From Serratia quinivorans (GTDB taxonomy: Bacteria > Pseudomonadota > Gammaproteobacteria > Enterobacterales > Enterobacteriaceae): a DNA stretch of 64,000 nt. The notes under the pieces are model-generated. The model worked only from the letters and a program-made list of their open reading frames with translations. It was not told where the DNA came from and did not search any database. This document shows, one piece after another, positions 40,198 to 50,340 of the stretch (positions within the stretch are counted from its first letter, which is position 1; each line of letters starts with the position of its first letter). The DNA lies in NCBI GenBank assembly GCA_900457075.1, contig UGYN01000002.1:930001-994000 (forward strand), read 5' to 3'. The position numbers and the translations under genes were made by a program.

Positions 40198-42093
40198 ATG
40201 AAAATAGAACGTAACCCTTTTCGCGACTATACGGCTGAATCCGCCCTGTTTGTACGCCGCGCCCTGGTGGCGTTCCTGGTCATCCTGGTGCTGACCGGCA
40301 CCCTCATCGCCAATCTGTATAACCTGCAAATCGTCCGCTTTGAGGATTACCGTACCCGCTCCAACGAAAACCGCATAAAACTGGTGCCGATCGCGCCCAG
40401 CCGCGGCATTATCTACGATCGCAACGGCACCCCGCTGGCGCTCAATCGCACCATTTATCAACTGGAGCTGATGCCGGAAAAGGTCGATGACCTGAAGGCC
40501 ACGCTACAGGCACTGCGTCCGGTGGTCGATCTGACCGACGAAGACATCACCAACTTCGAGAAAGAGCGTAAACGCTCACGCCGCTTCGTCTCCATTCCGG
40601 TGAAAACCGCCCTGAACGAAGTTCAGGTGGCGCGTTTTGCGGTTAACCAGTTCCGCTTCCCCGGCGTCGAGGTCAAAGGCTACCAGCGTCGCTACTATCC
40701 TTATGGCTCAGCTCTGACCCATGTCATCGGCTACGTATCGAAAATCAACGACCGCGATGTCGAACGTCTGGATAAAGACGGCAAACTGGCCAACTACGCC
40801 GCCACGCACGATATCGGCAAGCTGGGCATCGAGCGCTATTACGAAGAAACCCTGCATGGCAAAACCGGCTACGAAGAGGTTGAAGTCAACAACCGCGGCC
40901 GGGTGATCCGCCAACTGCATGAACAACCCCCTTCCGCCGGTCAGGACGTTTACCTGACGCTGGATCTCAACCTGCAACGCTATATCGAGCAGTTGCTGGT
41001 CGGCAGCCGTGCAGCCGTGGTAGTGAGCGATCCGCGCACCGGCGGCATTCTGGCGATGGTTTCTAACCCCAGCTATGATCCGAACCTGTTCGTTGATGGC
41101 ATCTCCAGTAAAGATTACCAGGGGCTGCTCAACGATCCGAACCGGCCGTTGATTAACCGCGCCACGCAGGGGTTATATCCACCGGCTTCTACGGTTAAAC
41201 CCTACATTGCCGTCTCGGCGCTCAGTGCCGGGGTGATCACCAAAAACACCAGCCTGTTCGATCCCGGCTGGTGGCAATTGCCCGGCTCGGAAAAACGCTT
41301 CCGCGACTGGAAAAAATGGGGCCACGGCCGCCTGAACGTCACCAAAGCGCTGGAAGAGTCAGCGGATACCTTCTTCTATCAGGTCGCCTACGACATGGGT
41401 ATCGATCGTCTGTCGACCTGGCTGACCAAGTTCGGTTACGGCGATTATACCGGTATCGATCTGTCCGAAGAACGTTCCGGCCTGATGCCGACCCGCGACT
41501 GGAAATTCAAGCGCTATAAAAAACCCTGGTATCAGGGAGACACCATTCCGGTGGGCATCGGCCAGGGCTACTGGACGGCAACGCCGATCCAGATGGCCAA
41601 GGCACTGACCACGCTGATTAACGACGGCAACGTCAAAACGCCACACCTGCTGCAGAGCACCAGAATCAATGGTGCGCTGGTGCCCTTCACCCAGGAAGAG
41701 AGCAAGCAGATCGGCGATATTCATTCAGGCTTCTGGGAAATTGCCAAAGACGGCATGTATGGTGTAGCCAACCGTCCGAACGGGACGGCGCGTAAGTACT
41801 TCTCGGATGCACCTTACAAAGCCGCGGCGAAATCGGGTACCGCACAGGTATTCGGCTACGAAACCTACAACGCCCACAAACTGGCGGAACACCTGCGTGA
41901 CCATAAATTGATGACCGCCTTTGCTCCGTTCAACAATCCAACGGTATCGGTCGCCATCATTCTGGAAAACGGCGGCTCCGGTCCGGCGGTCGGGACGATC
42001 ACCCGTCAGATCCTCGACCATATCTTGCTGGGCGACAACAATACGCAATTACCATCTGAAGCCCCACTGCCACCAGGCGTAGAGGGTGATTAA
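40198..42093 (+). CDS. mrdA: Penicillin-binding protein 2 (elongasome transpeptidase)
   Basis: PBP2 crosslinks peptidoglycan during side-wall growth with RodA. The 631-residue protein has one N-terminal membrane segment, a pedestal domain starting IAPSRGIIYDRNG, and the transpeptidase with SxxK in PPASTVKPY, SAD in LEESADTFF and KSGTAQ. It is 8 nt upstream of mrdB. Confidence 0.97.
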   Translation: MKIERNPFRDYTAESALFVRRALVAFLVILVLTGTLIANLYNLQIVRFEDYRTRSNENRIKLVPIAPSRGIIYDRNGTPLALNRTIYQLELMPEKVDDLKATLQALRPVVDLTDEDITNFEKERKRSRRFVSIPVKTALNEVQVARFAVNQFRFPGVEVKGYQRRYYPYGSALTHVIGYVSKINDRDVERLDKDGKLANYAATHDIGKLGIERYYEETLHGKTGYEEVEVNNRGRVIRQLHEQPPSAGQDVYLTLDLNLQRYIEQLLVGSRAAVVVSDPRTGGILAMVSNPSYDPNLFVDGISSKDYQGLLNDPNRPLINRATQGLYPPASTVKPYIAVSALSAGVITKNTSLFDPGWWQLPGSEKRFRDWKKWGHGRLNVTKALEESADTFFYQVAYDMGIDRLSTWLTKFGYGDYTGIDLSEERSGLMPTRDWKFKRYKKPWYQGDTIPVGIGQGYWTATPIQMAKALTTLINDGNVKTPHLLQSTRINGALVPFTQEESKQIGDIHSGFWEIAKDGMYGVANRPNGTARKYFSDAPYKAAAKSGTAQVFGYETYNAHKLAEHLRDHKLMTAFAPFNNPTVSVAIILENGGSGPAVGTITRQILDHILLGDNNTQLPSEAPLPPGVEGD

Positions 42094-42101
42094 GGTAGAA
42101 C

Positions 42102-43215
42102 ATGACTGAAAGCCAACAAAAGGGCTCGATCTGGACCAAAATCCATATCGACCCCACATTCCTGCTATTAATTCTGGCCCTGCTGGTCTACAGCGCGTTC
42201 GTGATGTGGAGCGCCAGCGGTCAGGATATTGGCATGATGGAGCGCAAGATCGGCCAGATTGTCATGGGGCTGATAGTGATGGCCGTCATGGCGCAAATCC
42301 CGCCGCGGGTCTATGAAAGCTGGGCGCCGTATTTATATATTTTCTGCGTGATCCTGCTGATACTGGTAGACGCTTTCGGCCAGATCAGTAAAGGCGCGCA
42401 GCGCTGGCTGGATCTTGGCTTCGTGCGTTTCCAGCCGTCCGAGATCGCTAAAATCGCCGTGCCGCTGATGGTGGCGCGCTTTATGAACCGTGACGTCTGC
42501 CCGCCTTCGCTAAAGAATACCGCGATTGCGCTGGTGCTGATTTTCCTGCCGACCCTGCTGGTCGCCGCGCAGCCCCGATTTGGGGACTTCGATTCTGATT
42601 GCCGCCTCCGGCCTGTTCGTGCTGTTCCTGTCCGGCATGAGCTGGAAGCTGATCGCCGTAGCCGCCGTGCTGCTGGCGGCCTTTATCCCGGTGCTGTGGT
42701 TCTTCCTGATGCACGGCTATCAGCGCGACCGCGTGATGATGCTGCTGGATCCGGAAACCGACCCACTTGGTGCCGGTTACCATATTATTCAGTCGAAAAT
42801 CGCCATCGGCTCAGGCGGCCTGTCCGGCAAGGGCTGGCTGCACGGCACTCAGTCGCAGTTGGAATTCCTGCCGGAGCGCCACACGGACTTTATCTTCGCG
42901 GTCCTGGCCGAAGAACTGGGGCTGATTGGGGTACTGGTGCTGCTGGCGCTGTACCTGCTGGTTATCATTCGTGGATTGATGATTGCCGCCAAGGCGCAAA
43001 CCACCTTTGGGCGGGTGATGGTCGGCGGTCTGATGCTGATTTTGTTCGTTTATGTGTTTGTTAACATTGGTATGGTCAGTGGCATTTTGCCGGTAGTTGG
43101 CGTACCTTTGCCTCTGGTCAGTTACGGGGGTTCGGCGCTGATTGTGCTTATGGCTGGGTTCGGCATTATCATGTCGATCCACACGCATCGAAAAATGATG
43201 TCCAAGAGTTTATAA
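42102..43215 (+). CDS. mrdB: RodA SEDS peptidoglycan glycosyltransferase (one frameshift as sequenced)
   Basis: RodA polymerises glycan strands with PBP2. The first part ([17 protein letters not shown] to TLLVAAQP) and the second ([19 protein letters not shown] to [10 protein letters not shown]) lie in different frames. An extra C in CCCC at 42573-42576 causes the break; with CCC the protein is continuous and exactly 370 residues, as in E. coli, with the SEDS motifs [19 protein letters not shown] and [11 protein letters not shown]. Loss of RodA is lethal or removes rod shape in most related strains, so a sequencing error is the likely reason. Confidence 0.93.
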
Positions 43216-43225
43216 GGGGTGAGTA

Positions 43226-44311
43226 ATGCGTAAGGAATGGCTTTGGGTCGGCGTTGTCGCGGTATTACTTTCCGCCTGTACCGCCCCGACCACGGAACAG
43301 CAAGCGCCACCGCAGCAGCCGTATAACGGCCCCGTGGTGGAGATCGGTGGCGTTGAGCCTCAATATGAACCCTATAACCCTAATAACATGCAGGATTATA
43401 AGGTTAATGGCGACACTTACCGCATCGTCAAAGATCCGCAGAACTTCTCGCAGACCGGTCTGGCCAGCTCCTACGGTGAAGAAGCCCGGGGCAATACCAC
43501 CGCGCTGGGGGAACAGTTCGATCCTAATGGGTTAACCGCCGCGCACCCAACACTGCCGATCCCAAGCTACGTACGCGTGACCAACCTGGCCAACGGCCGC
43601 CAACTGGTAGTGCGAGTAAACGATCGCGGGCCTTACACCCAGGGCCGCATTATCGATTTGTCGAAAGCCGTCGCCGACCGCCTGAACCTGTCCAACAACA
43701 CCAAGGTCAAGGTTGATTTCATCAACGTGGCCCCGGACGGCACTCTAAGCGGCCCAGGCACCATTGGTACTACCGTTGCCAAACAAAGCTACGCCCTGCC
43801 CGCACGTCCGGAACTCGGCTCCAGCAACATGGGAACCCCAATGCAACAGGATGTCCCGGTCCCCAACGGTGCCGCAGTGCACCCGATTGACAACAGCAGT
43901 TTGAACACCGGCGACAACGCCCCGGCAACCACCGCAGGCAATAGCCGCAGCGGTTTCCTGGGTGCGCCAAGCGCCGTACCGGCCGGCGTGCTGGAAGGCT
44001 CAGAGCCTGAACCTGCCGTCAGTGCCGCAGCCATTGCCGCACCGGTCGCGGCCTCCGCCGCCGTTGCCGCCAATGCTTCTGCTGGTGGTAGCTACGTGGT
44101 GCAGGTCGGCGCACTGAGCAGTGCCGAACGCGCGCAGAGCTGGCAACAAAGCCTGAGCCAAAAGTTTGGCGTACCGGGTAAAGTGGCCGCCAACGGCAAC
44201 GTCTATCGTGTGCAGCTGGGCCCGTTCAGCAGCCGTCAGCAAGCCGCCGAACTGCAGCAGCGTCTGGCCAGCGAAGCGCAGCAACAATCTTTTGTCACTG
44301 CCGCACCTTAA
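43226..44311 (+). CDS. rlpA: RlpA septal lytic transglycosylase lipoprotein
   Basis: RlpA is an outer-membrane lipoprotein that, in Pseudomonas, cleaves stem-peptide-free glycan at the septum. The 361-residue chain has lipobox LLSAC, a double-psi beta-barrel (GLASSYGEEARG... VVRVNDRGPYTQGR), a low-complexity Ala/Pro/Ser linker, and a C-terminal SPOR domain (GSYVVQVGALSS). It follows mrdB by 10 nt. Confidence 0.94.
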   Translation: MRKEWLWVGVVAVLLSACTAPTTEQQAPPQQPYNGPVVEIGGVEPQYEPYNPNNMQDYKVNGDTYRIVKDPQNFSQTGLASSYGEEARGNTTALGEQFDPNGLTAAHPTLPIPSYVRVTNLANGRQLVVRVNDRGPYTQGRIIDLSKAVADRLNLSNNTKVKVDFINVAPDGTLSGPGTIGTTVAKQSYALPARPELGSSNMGTPMQQDVPVPNGAAVHPIDNSSLNTGDNAPATTAGNSRSGFLGAPSAVPAGVLEGSEPEPAVSAAAIAAPVAASAAVAANASAGGSYVVQVGALSSAERAQSWQQSLSQKFGVPGKVAANGNVYRVQLGPFSSRQQAAELQQRLASEAQQQSFVTAAP

Positions 44312-44350
44312 AACAAATATCCGGCAGGCGAACGCGGTTGATAAGCGTTC

Positions 44351-44381
44351 CTTTAGCTGAAACATTTTCTTTCAGCTAAAG
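44351..44381. terminator. Perfect 12-bp hairpin between rlpA and dacA
   Basis: CTTTAGCTGAAA and TTTCAGCTAAAG are exact complements around CATTTTC, 39 bp after the rlpA stop. No T-run follows. It may terminate or stabilise the rlpA mRNA. Confidence 0.6.
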
Positions 44382-44489
44382 CCAATAAAGCGCGATTAGT
44401 CAGAGCATTGGCTAATGCCTGCCGGGATCTCATCTGTTATAGTGTGGCTCGTTTTTAATTTTACCCTCATGGATGTTGTAGTCTCGATC

Positions 44490-45701
44490 ATGAAACAAGT
44501 AACTTCTTTTCGCTTAATCAAGAGCATAGCGCTCGGCACCGTTATCGCGATGAGTGCAACCTCCGTTGCGCATGCCGATGACGTTAATATCAAGACCATG
44601 ATCCCAGGGGTACCGCAAATCGATGCGGAATCCTACGTCCTGATTGATTACAACTCCGGTAAAGTTTTGGCGGAAATGAACGCCGATGCCCGCCGCGATC
44701 CAGCCAGTCTGACCAAAATGATGACCAGCTACGTCATCGGCCAGGCGCTGAAAGCAGGTAAAATCGGCCAGGAAGACATGGTTACCGTGGGGCAAGACGC
44801 CTGGGCTACCGGCAACCCGGTATTCAAGGGTTCTTCGCTGATGTTCCTCAAGCCAGGCGACCGCGTACCGGTCTCCAAGCTGACCCGCGGCATCAACCTG
44901 CAATCCGGTAACGACGCATGCGTGGCGATGGCCGACTACGTAGCCGGCAGCCAGGACGCGTTCGTTAACCTGATGAACACTTACGTCAGCAAGCTGGGCC
45001 TGCAGAATACCCACTTCCAGACGGTACACGGCCTGGATGCACAGGGTCAGTACAGTTCGGCGCGCGATATGGCGTTGATCGGCCAGGCGCTGATCCGCGA
45101 CGTGCCGGACGAATATGCGATTTATAAAGAAAAAGAGTTCACCTTCAACAATATCCGCCAGATGAACCGTAACGGTCTGCTGTGGGATACCAGCCTGAAC
45201 GTGGACGGCATCAAAACCGGTCATACCGATGCGGCAGGCTACAACCTGGTCGCTTCTGCGACCGAAGGTCAGATGCGTCTGATCTCTGCGGTGTTGGGCG
45301 GTCGTACTTATAAAGGCCGTGAGACCGAGAGCAAGAAACTGCTGACCTGGGGCTTCCGCTTCTTCGAAACCGTTGCGCCACTGAAAGTGGGCAAAGAGTT
45401 TGCGTCTGAACCCGTCTGGTTCGGCGATGCGGATCGCGTTGAGTTGGGCGTAGACAAAGACGTTTACCTGACCATCCCACGCGGCCGGATGAAAGATCTC
45501 AAAGCCAGCTACGTACTGAACACGCCGGAAATTCATGCACCACTGGCGAAAAACCAGGTTGTCGGCAGCATCAACTTCCAGCTCGATGGCAAAACCATCG
45601 ATCAGCGCCCACTGGTGGTGATGAACGAAGTGAAAGAAGGCGGTTTCTTCAGCCGTATCGTGGATTACATCAAACTGATGTTCCATCACTGGTTCGGTTA
45701 A
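44490..45701 (+). CDS. dacA: D-alanyl-D-alanine carboxypeptidase DacA (PBP5)
   Basis: PBP5 trims the terminal D-Ala of peptidoglycan pentapeptides. The 403-residue precursor has a signal peptide ending SVAHADD, motifs DPASLTKM (SxxK), LQSGND (SxN) and GIKTGHT (KTG), and a C-terminal amphipathic anchor [17 protein letters not shown]. The ATG at 44490 matches the family; its ribosome site is weak, and ATG 44469 is an in-frame alternative. Confidence 0.95.
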   Translation: MKQVTSFRLIKSIALGTVIAMSATSVAHADDVNIKTMIPGVPQIDAESYVLIDYNSGKVLAEMNADARRDPASLTKMMTSYVIGQALKAGKIGQEDMVTVGQDAWATGNPVFKGSSLMFLKPGDRVPVSKLTRGINLQSGNDACVAMADYVAGSQDAFVNLMNTYVSKLGLQNTHFQTVHGLDAQGQYSSARDMALIGQALIRDVPDEYAIYKEKEFTFNNIRQMNRNGLLWDTSLNVDGIKTGHTDAAGYNLVASATEGQMRLISAVLGGRTYKGRETESKKLLTWGFRFFETVAPLKVGKEFASEPVWFGDADRVELGVDKDVYLTIPRGRMKDLKASYVLNTPEIHAPLAKNQVVGSINFQLDGKTIDQRPLVVMNEVKEGGFFSRIVDYIKLMFHHWFG

Positions 45702-45744
45702 CAGTTGAAATGGGCGAAATCGCCCCCATATACTGATTAACATT

Positions 45745-45766
45745 AACTCCCGCTCCGGCGGGAGTT
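45745..45766 (+). terminator. dacA terminator hairpin
   Basis: AACTCCCGC-TCCG-GCGGGAGTT forms a 9-bp stem followed by ATAATTTA, between dacA and ybeD. Confidence 0.65.
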
Positions 45767-45812
45767 ATAATTTATAGAATCGCTATACCGATAGCCGCAC
45801 TCTGGAGCGCAC

Positions 45813-46076
45813 ATGAAAACTAAACTGAACGAACTGCTCGAATTCCCTTGCTCATTTACCTACAAAGTAATGGGCCTGGCACAACCCGAGCTGGTGGACC
45901 AGGTGGTTGAAGTGGTGCAGCGCCATGCTCCCGGGGATTACAACCCACAGGTTAAACCTAGCAGCAAAGGCAATTACCACTCCGTGTCCATCACCATCAC
46001 CGCCACCCATATCGATCAGGTGGAAACCTTATATGATGAGTTGGGCAACATTGAAATTGTCCGCATGGTTCTGTAA
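45813..46076 (+). CDS. ybeD: YbeD, DUF493 family protein
   Basis: This 87-residue cytoplasmic protein has an ACT-like fold ([18 protein letters not shown] at the start and VRMVL at the end). It is a conserved family of unsettled function found between dacA and lipB in enterobacteria. CTGGAGCGCAC precedes the ATG. Confidence 0.94.
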   Translation: MKTKLNELLEFPCSFTYKVMGLAQPELVDQVVEVVQRHAPGDYNPQVKPSSKGNYHSVSITITATHIDQVETLYDELGNIEIVRMVL

Positions 46077-46210
46077 TTACAGCACAAAACCCTGCTTTTC
46101 AGCCCGGGCCAGAGCATCCTCTGCCCGGGTTGCGCATTTTTGGTCAGCGAAATGCTGGCCGCGGGCCAGAGCGCCCGGTATAATGGCGACACCACTTCTG
46201 TAACCTGACG

Positions 46211-46879
46211 ATGACTCTTTTGCAACCAGACAAGATCATTTTGCGTCAGCTGGGGTTGCAGCCCTATGAGCCTGTATCCCAAGCCATGCACAACTTCACC
46301 GATCGCCGAACCGAAACCACGCCCGATGAGCTGTGGCTGGTTCAGCATCAGCCCGTATTTACCCAGGGCCAGGCCGGTAAAGCAGAGCATCTGTTAATGC
46401 CGGGCGACATTCCGGTTGTCCAGAGCGATCGCGGTGGCCAGGTAACCTACCATGGGCCGGGTCAGCAGGTGATGTACGTGATGATCGATCTGAAACGCAA
46501 CAAGGTTGGCGTTCGCCAACTGGTCACGGCTATCGAAGATACCGTTATTAACACCCTCGCCCACTTTCACATTGAATCGCGCGCCCGTCCGGATGCGCCC
46601 GGTGTTTACGTGGGGGAGCAAAAAATCTGTTCGTTGGGTTTGCGGATCCGTAAAGGCAGTTCATTCCACGGCCTGGCCCTGAATGTGGCCATGGATCTCA
46701 GCCCCTTCCAGCGTATCAACCCTTGCGGTTACGCCGGCATGCAGATGGCGCAGGTCAGCGCGCTGGCACCCGGTGTTGGCATAGAAGACGTACACCCAGT
46801 CCTGGTACAGGAATTTGTTCATTTACTCGGCTACCCGAAGGTCGAGCTTCGTAACTGGAACCTGCACGATTATGAGTAA
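46211..46879 (+). CDS. lipB: Octanoyl-ACP:protein octanoyltransferase
   Basis: LipB transfers octanoate from ACP to lipoyl domains. The 222-residue protein contains [15 protein letters not shown], the catalytic-lysine region [11 protein letters not shown], and the catalytic cysteine in INPCGYAGM. Its 3' end overlaps lipA by 8 nt, whereas E. coli has ybeF between them. Confidence 0.96.
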   Translation: MTLLQPDKIILRQLGLQPYEPVSQAMHNFTDRRTETTPDELWLVQHQPVFTQGQAGKAEHLLMPGDIPVVQSDRGGQVTYHGPGQQVMYVMIDLKRNKVGVRQLVTAIEDTVINTLAHFHIESRARPDAPGVYVGEQKICSLGLRIRKGSSFHGLALNVAMDLSPFQRINPCGYAGMQMAQVSALAPGVGIEDVHPVLVQEFVHLLGYPKVELRNWNLHDYE

Positions 46880-47837
46880 ACCAATTCAGATGGAACGCGG
46901 CGTCAAATACCGCGATGCAGACAAAATGGCGTTGATCCCGGTTAAAACGGTGGTCACTGAACGGCAGGAGCTGTTACGTAAACCCGAGTGGATGAAAATC
47001 AAACTTCCTGCCGACTCTACGCGCATTCAGGGCATTAAAGCCGCAATGCGTAAAAACGGTCTGCATTCGGTGTGCGAAGAAGCTTCCTGTCCGAACCTCT
47101 CTGAGTGCTTCAACCACGGCACCGCCACCTTTATGATCCTCGGTGCCATCTGTACCCGCCGCTGCCCATTCTGCGACGTGGCCCACGGCCGCCCGGTGGC
47201 ACCAGATGCCAACGAGCCGGAAAAACTGGCTCAGACCATCGCCGATATGGGTCTGCGTTACGTAGTGATCACCTCGGTTGACCGCGATGACCTGCGTGAC
47301 GGTGGTGCCCAGCACTTTGCCGACTGCATCGCGGCTATCCGCGCTAAAAACCCGACCATCAAGATTGAAACGCTGGTACCGGACTTCCGCGGCCGTATGG
47401 ATCGTGCACTGGAAATCCTGACCGAAACGCCACCGGATGTGTTCAACCACAATCTGGAAAACGTACCGCGCGTCTACCGCCAGGTTCGTCCGGGCGCTAA
47501 CTACGAGTGGTCATTGAAGCTGCTGGAGCGGTTTAAAGAAGCGCATCCGCACATCCCAACCAAGTCTGGCCTGATGGTCGGTCTGGGGGAAACCAATGCG
47601 GAAATCGTTGAAGTGATGCGCGATCTGCGTCGTCATGGCGTCACCATGCTGACTCTGGGCCAGTACCTGCAGCCAAGCCGCCATCACCTGCCGGTACAGC
47701 GCTACGTCAGCCCGGCCGAGTTCGATGAGATGAAAGAAGAAGCGATGGCGATGGGCTTCACCCATGCTGCTTGCGGTCCGTTTGTCCGTTCTTCCTACCA
47801 TGCCGATTTGCAGGCAAAAGGGATGGAAGTGAAGTAA
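46872..47837 (+). CDS. lipA: Lipoyl synthase
   Basis: LipA inserts two sulfur atoms into octanoyl groups by radical SAM chemistry. The 321-residue chain has the auxiliary-cluster cysteines in [12 protein letters not shown] and the radical-SAM motif CTRRCPFC. The ATG at 46872 lies inside the lipB end and begins [19 protein letters not shown], as in E. coli; an earlier in-frame start is non-conserved. A strong terminator follows. Confidence 0.97.
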   Translation: MSKPIQMERGVKYRDADKMALIPVKTVVTERQELLRKPEWMKIKLPADSTRIQGIKAAMRKNGLHSVCEEASCPNLSECFNHGTATFMILGAICTRRCPFCDVAHGRPVAPDANEPEKLAQTIADMGLRYVVITSVDRDDLRDGGAQHFADCIAAIRAKNPTIKIETLVPDFRGRMDRALEILTETPPDVFNHNLENVPRVYRQVRPGANYEWSLKLLERFKEAHPHIPTKSGLMVGLGETNAEIVEVMRDLRRHGVTMLTLGQYLQPSRHHLPVQRYVSPAEFDEMKEEAMAMGFTHAACGPFVRSSYHADLQAKGMEVK

Positions 47838-47880
47838 TTCTGGTAATGGATTGTTACCATTAAAGTGACAGACACGGCAA

Positions 47881-47914
47881 AAAACGGATGTCCTTGCGGC
47901 ATCCGTTTTTTATT
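47881..47914. terminator. lipA terminator
   Basis: AAAACGGATG-TCCTTGCGG-CATCCGTTTT, followed by TTTATT, forms a 10-bp stem with A and T tracts on both sides. It can therefore serve both lipA and the convergent tatE. Confidence 0.85.
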
Positions 47915-47932
47915 GCCCGGCAGAAAGCGGAA

Positions 47933-48142
47933 TTAAACGTCTTTCTTTTCGACGCTCTGCGGGTTGGACTGACTTTCTGCCGTATTTGCCGCTGGCGGAG
48001 TCGTATCGTCACCCACCGCCTTTTTGAAACCCTTCAGCGCAGCACCCAAGTCCGCGCCCAAAGTACGCAGTTTGCTGGTACCGAACAGCAAGATGATCAA
48101 CACCGCAATCACCAGAAGTTTGGTAATACTGATCCCTTCCAT
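47933..48142 (-). CDS. tatE: Sec-independent translocase protein TatE
   Basis: TatE is a TatA paralogue of the twin-arginine translocase. The 69-residue protein has one N-terminal membrane helix ([18 protein letters not shown]), an amphipathic helix ([19 protein letters not shown]) and an acidic tail. The start at 48142 has AAGGTGAGT upstream; an in-frame ATG at 48160 is possible. It is convergent with lipA as in E. coli. Confidence 0.93.
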   Translation of the reverse strand: MEGISITKLLVIAVLIILLFGTSKLRTLGADLGAALKGFKKAVGDDTTPPAANTAESQSNPQSVEKKDV

Positions 48143-48361
48143 ACTCACCTTCTTATTCATATAGCGCTGCGGATGCAGCGAGAAAACAAACCTTGCCTGA
48201 GGATATTTACCTACTTTCCCAGATTCAAAACAACAGCAACATGTAACAGAGTAAGATCCCACGCCAATATGCAACTTTAAATCGGCTGGTTACGCTTCAG
48301 ACTATTCTGAGTTTTTAACCCGCATGATACGCTGTTCCCCTGCTCATCATGGAGTTGCCGG

Positions 48362-49423
48362 ATGTATACGCCATCAGTGATTGATACCAGACGTTCCGGC
48401 CTTAGCTTCGCCAGACGCACTTATCTGCCACGTGTCGTCGGCCTGGGGATCGGTTTTATCTGCGTGTTCTCAGTATTCTATACGCAAAAAACCTCATACT
48501 GGGTCTGGGGCCTGCTGATTTTCCACGGTTTTATCTGGCCACACCTTGCCTATCAATGGGCGCGCCGTTCCGCCATGCCCTTCAAGGCTGAAATTCGCAA
48601 CCTGCTGATCGATTCGTTTTTCGGCGGGTTGTGGGTAGCCATGATGGCATTCAATGCCTTACCGTCAGTCGTTATCCTGTCGATGATGAGCATGAATAAC
48701 ATGGCTTCTGCCGGCAAATCTCTGTTCTTTAAAGGGTTGGCGGTACAGGTACTCAGCGCCCTGGCAATCAGCGCTCTGCTGGGCTTCCCTTTCCAACCGC
48801 AAAGCACACCGCTGCAGATCTATCTGTGCCTGCCGATGATCTATTTCTACCCTATCCTATTGGGATTAGTGACCTACCGCACCGCCAAACGGCTGGCGGA
48901 AAAAAAACAGGAGTTGTTGCGCATCAGCATGCGCGACGGCCTGACCGGGCTGTACAACCGCCGCCATTGGGAACATTTGCTGCATCACCAATTTGACAGC
49001 TGCCGCCGCTATCAGCACAGCGCGACCCTGATCCTGATGGATATCGATCGCTTTAAAACCATTAACGACACCTTCGGCCATGCGCTGGGTGACGAGGCGC
49101 TGGCGGTACTGGCAGAGGAATTGCTAATAGGTTTGCGCGCCGTGGATATTGTCGGACGCTACGGTGGCGACGAATTTGGGGCCGTGTTGCCCAACACCAG
49201 TGCCGAGCAGGCCAGCATAGCGCTGTTGCGCATTCAGGAACGGTTGAACGAGATTGTTTTCCGCGAAGCGCCGCAGTTACGGCTGAACATCAGCGCCGGC
49301 ATTGCGGATTATCACGGCGACATGAGCGGCTATCTGGACTGGTTAAAAGCCGCCGACAACGCGCTGTACCGGGCGAAGAACAACGGTCGCAATCGCCTGG
49401 AGCTGGCGGTACCCGGCCACTGA
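48362..49423 (+). CDS. MASE2-GGDEF diguanylate cyclase (AdrA/DgcC type)
   Basis: The predicted product makes cyclic-di-GMP. The 353-residue protein has an N-terminal MASE2 membrane sensor of several helices (about residues 20-175) and a C-terminal GGDEF domain with intact RYGGDEFG and the partner MDIDRFKTINDTFGH. The inhibitory I-site RxxD (RAVD) lies five residues before GGDEF, so product inhibition is likely. The architecture matches AdrA/DgcC, but orthology to that cellulose regulator is not proven. Confidence 0.88.
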   Translation: MYTPSVIDTRRSGLSFARRTYLPRVVGLGIGFICVFSVFYTQKTSYWVWGLLIFHGFIWPHLAYQWARRSAMPFKAEIRNLLIDSFFGGLWVAMMAFNALPSVVILSMMSMNNMASAGKSLFFKGLAVQVLSALAISALLGFPFQPQSTPLQIYLCLPMIYFYPILLGLVTYRTAKRLAEKKQELLRISMRDGLTGLYNRRHWEHLLHHQFDSCRRYQHSATLILMDIDRFKTINDTFGHALGDEALAVLAEELLIGLRAVDIVGRYGGDEFGAVLPNTSAEQASIALLRIQERLNEIVFREAPQLRLNISAGIADYHGDMSGYLDWLKAADNALYRAKNNGRNRLELAVPGH

Positions 49424-49524
49424 GACCGGAGGAACAATTTCAGTTTCCAGTCACTTTTGATACTACAAAATAGGCAGCGCCGGGTGTAAGATCCCGTCTG
49501 CGCGGCAAACAGCGGCGTCGAACG

Positions 49525-49577
49525 ACGGAGATGACATTCCTCCTTAACCGCCTTCACGGGCTGATGATGTCTACGTA
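49525..49577 (+). promoter_or_regulatory. Fluoride riboswitch (crcB motif)
   Basis: The segment contains GGAGATGACATTCCTCC, then TTAACCGCC, a short loop and GGGCTGATGATGTCTACG. This is the conserved crcB-motif order, including the ladder GAUG, the pseudoknot CCUCC/ACCGCC parts and CUGAUGAUG..CUAC. A hairpin CCTCTCGGAGAGG follows at about 49580-49592. It stands about 80 bp before crcB, a fluoride exporter gene. Confidence 0.88.
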
Positions 49578-49655
49578 ACCTCTCGGAGAGGTGCGTAGCA
49601 TTGCGCCTGAACCTTTCTGAGCTTGTCCCCCATTTAATGAAAGGCAGTTTCGACC

Positions 49656-50039
49656 ATGTTGAGTTCTTTACTGGCAGTTTTTATTGGCGGCGGTATGGGT
49701 AGCGTTCTGCGCTGGGCCATAAGCATGAAGATGAATCCGCTTAACGCGCACATCCCGTTGGGGACGCTGGCAGTCAATCTGCTGGGCGGCTTTATTATCG
49801 GTTTGGCTATCGCCATCTTCAGCCGTTTGACGCACCTGGATCCCACTTGGAAGTTGCTGATCACCACCGGTTTTTGCGGCGGGTTAACCACCTTTTCCAC
49901 CTTCTCTCTGGAGGTGGTGTATTTGCTGCAGGATGGGCGTTTCATATGGGCGTTGGCCAATATGCTGCTTAATCTGGCGGGATCGCTGGTGATGACCCTG
50001 CTGGCGTTTATGCTGGTGGTGTGGATTAACGGCCAATAA
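49656..50039 (+). CDS. crcB: Fluoride ion channel CrcB/Fluc
   Basis: CrcB exports fluoride as a dual-topology dimer. The 127-residue protein has four membrane helices, the [10 protein letters not shown] start, and the signature [15 protein letters not shown] lining the pore. Its expression is probably switched on by the fluoride riboswitch upstream. Confidence 0.95.
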   Translation: MLSSLLAVFIGGGMGSVLRWAISMKMNPLNAHIPLGTLAVNLLGGFIIGLAIAIFSRLTHLDPTWKLLITTGFCGGLTTFSTFSLEVVYLLQDGRFIWALANMLLNLAGSLVMTLLAFMLVVWINGQ

Positions 50040-50118
50040 TTTAATTTCGGCGTCTTAATGTTTCCTTAATCTGCCCTGAGCATAATCTCATCCAGTACCC
50101 CACTGGATGAGAACTCAG

Positions 50119-50214
50119 ATGTTGAGCCTGCCAAAAACTGCCGCTGAAGTGGCCGCCACCCTGCTGTGCCTGCTGATTGTTGGTGCCTTCATCAGGGTTT
50201 ATCTGTTCGCCTGA
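50119..50214 (+). CDS. Possible 31-residue single-helix membrane protein
   Basis: An ATG-to-TGA frame encodes MLSLPKTAAEV followed by a hydrophobic helix (AATLLCLLIVGAFI) and the end RVYLFA. The arrangement resembles small membrane proteins, but the ribosome site is weak (GAGAA) and I recognise no homologue. It lies between crcB and the TetR gene. It could be chance. Confidence 0.35.
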   Translation: MLSLPKTAAEVAATLLCLLIVGAFIRVYLFA

Positions 50215-50340
50215 AGTCCGCCCCTGCAAAAACCATCTTTACCGTTGCGCTCTTGCCAATTGCCATTGTTGCATTACAATTGAGAATGAACGTTCGCACC
50301 CAGAAAGCGAACCGCATTTCACTTGGCAAAGGATCGGGAC

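Noticed and set aside
44514..45743. A 409-codon minus-strand frame across dacA
   Set aside because: Antisense shadow of a highly conserved gene; no ribosome site or family similarity.
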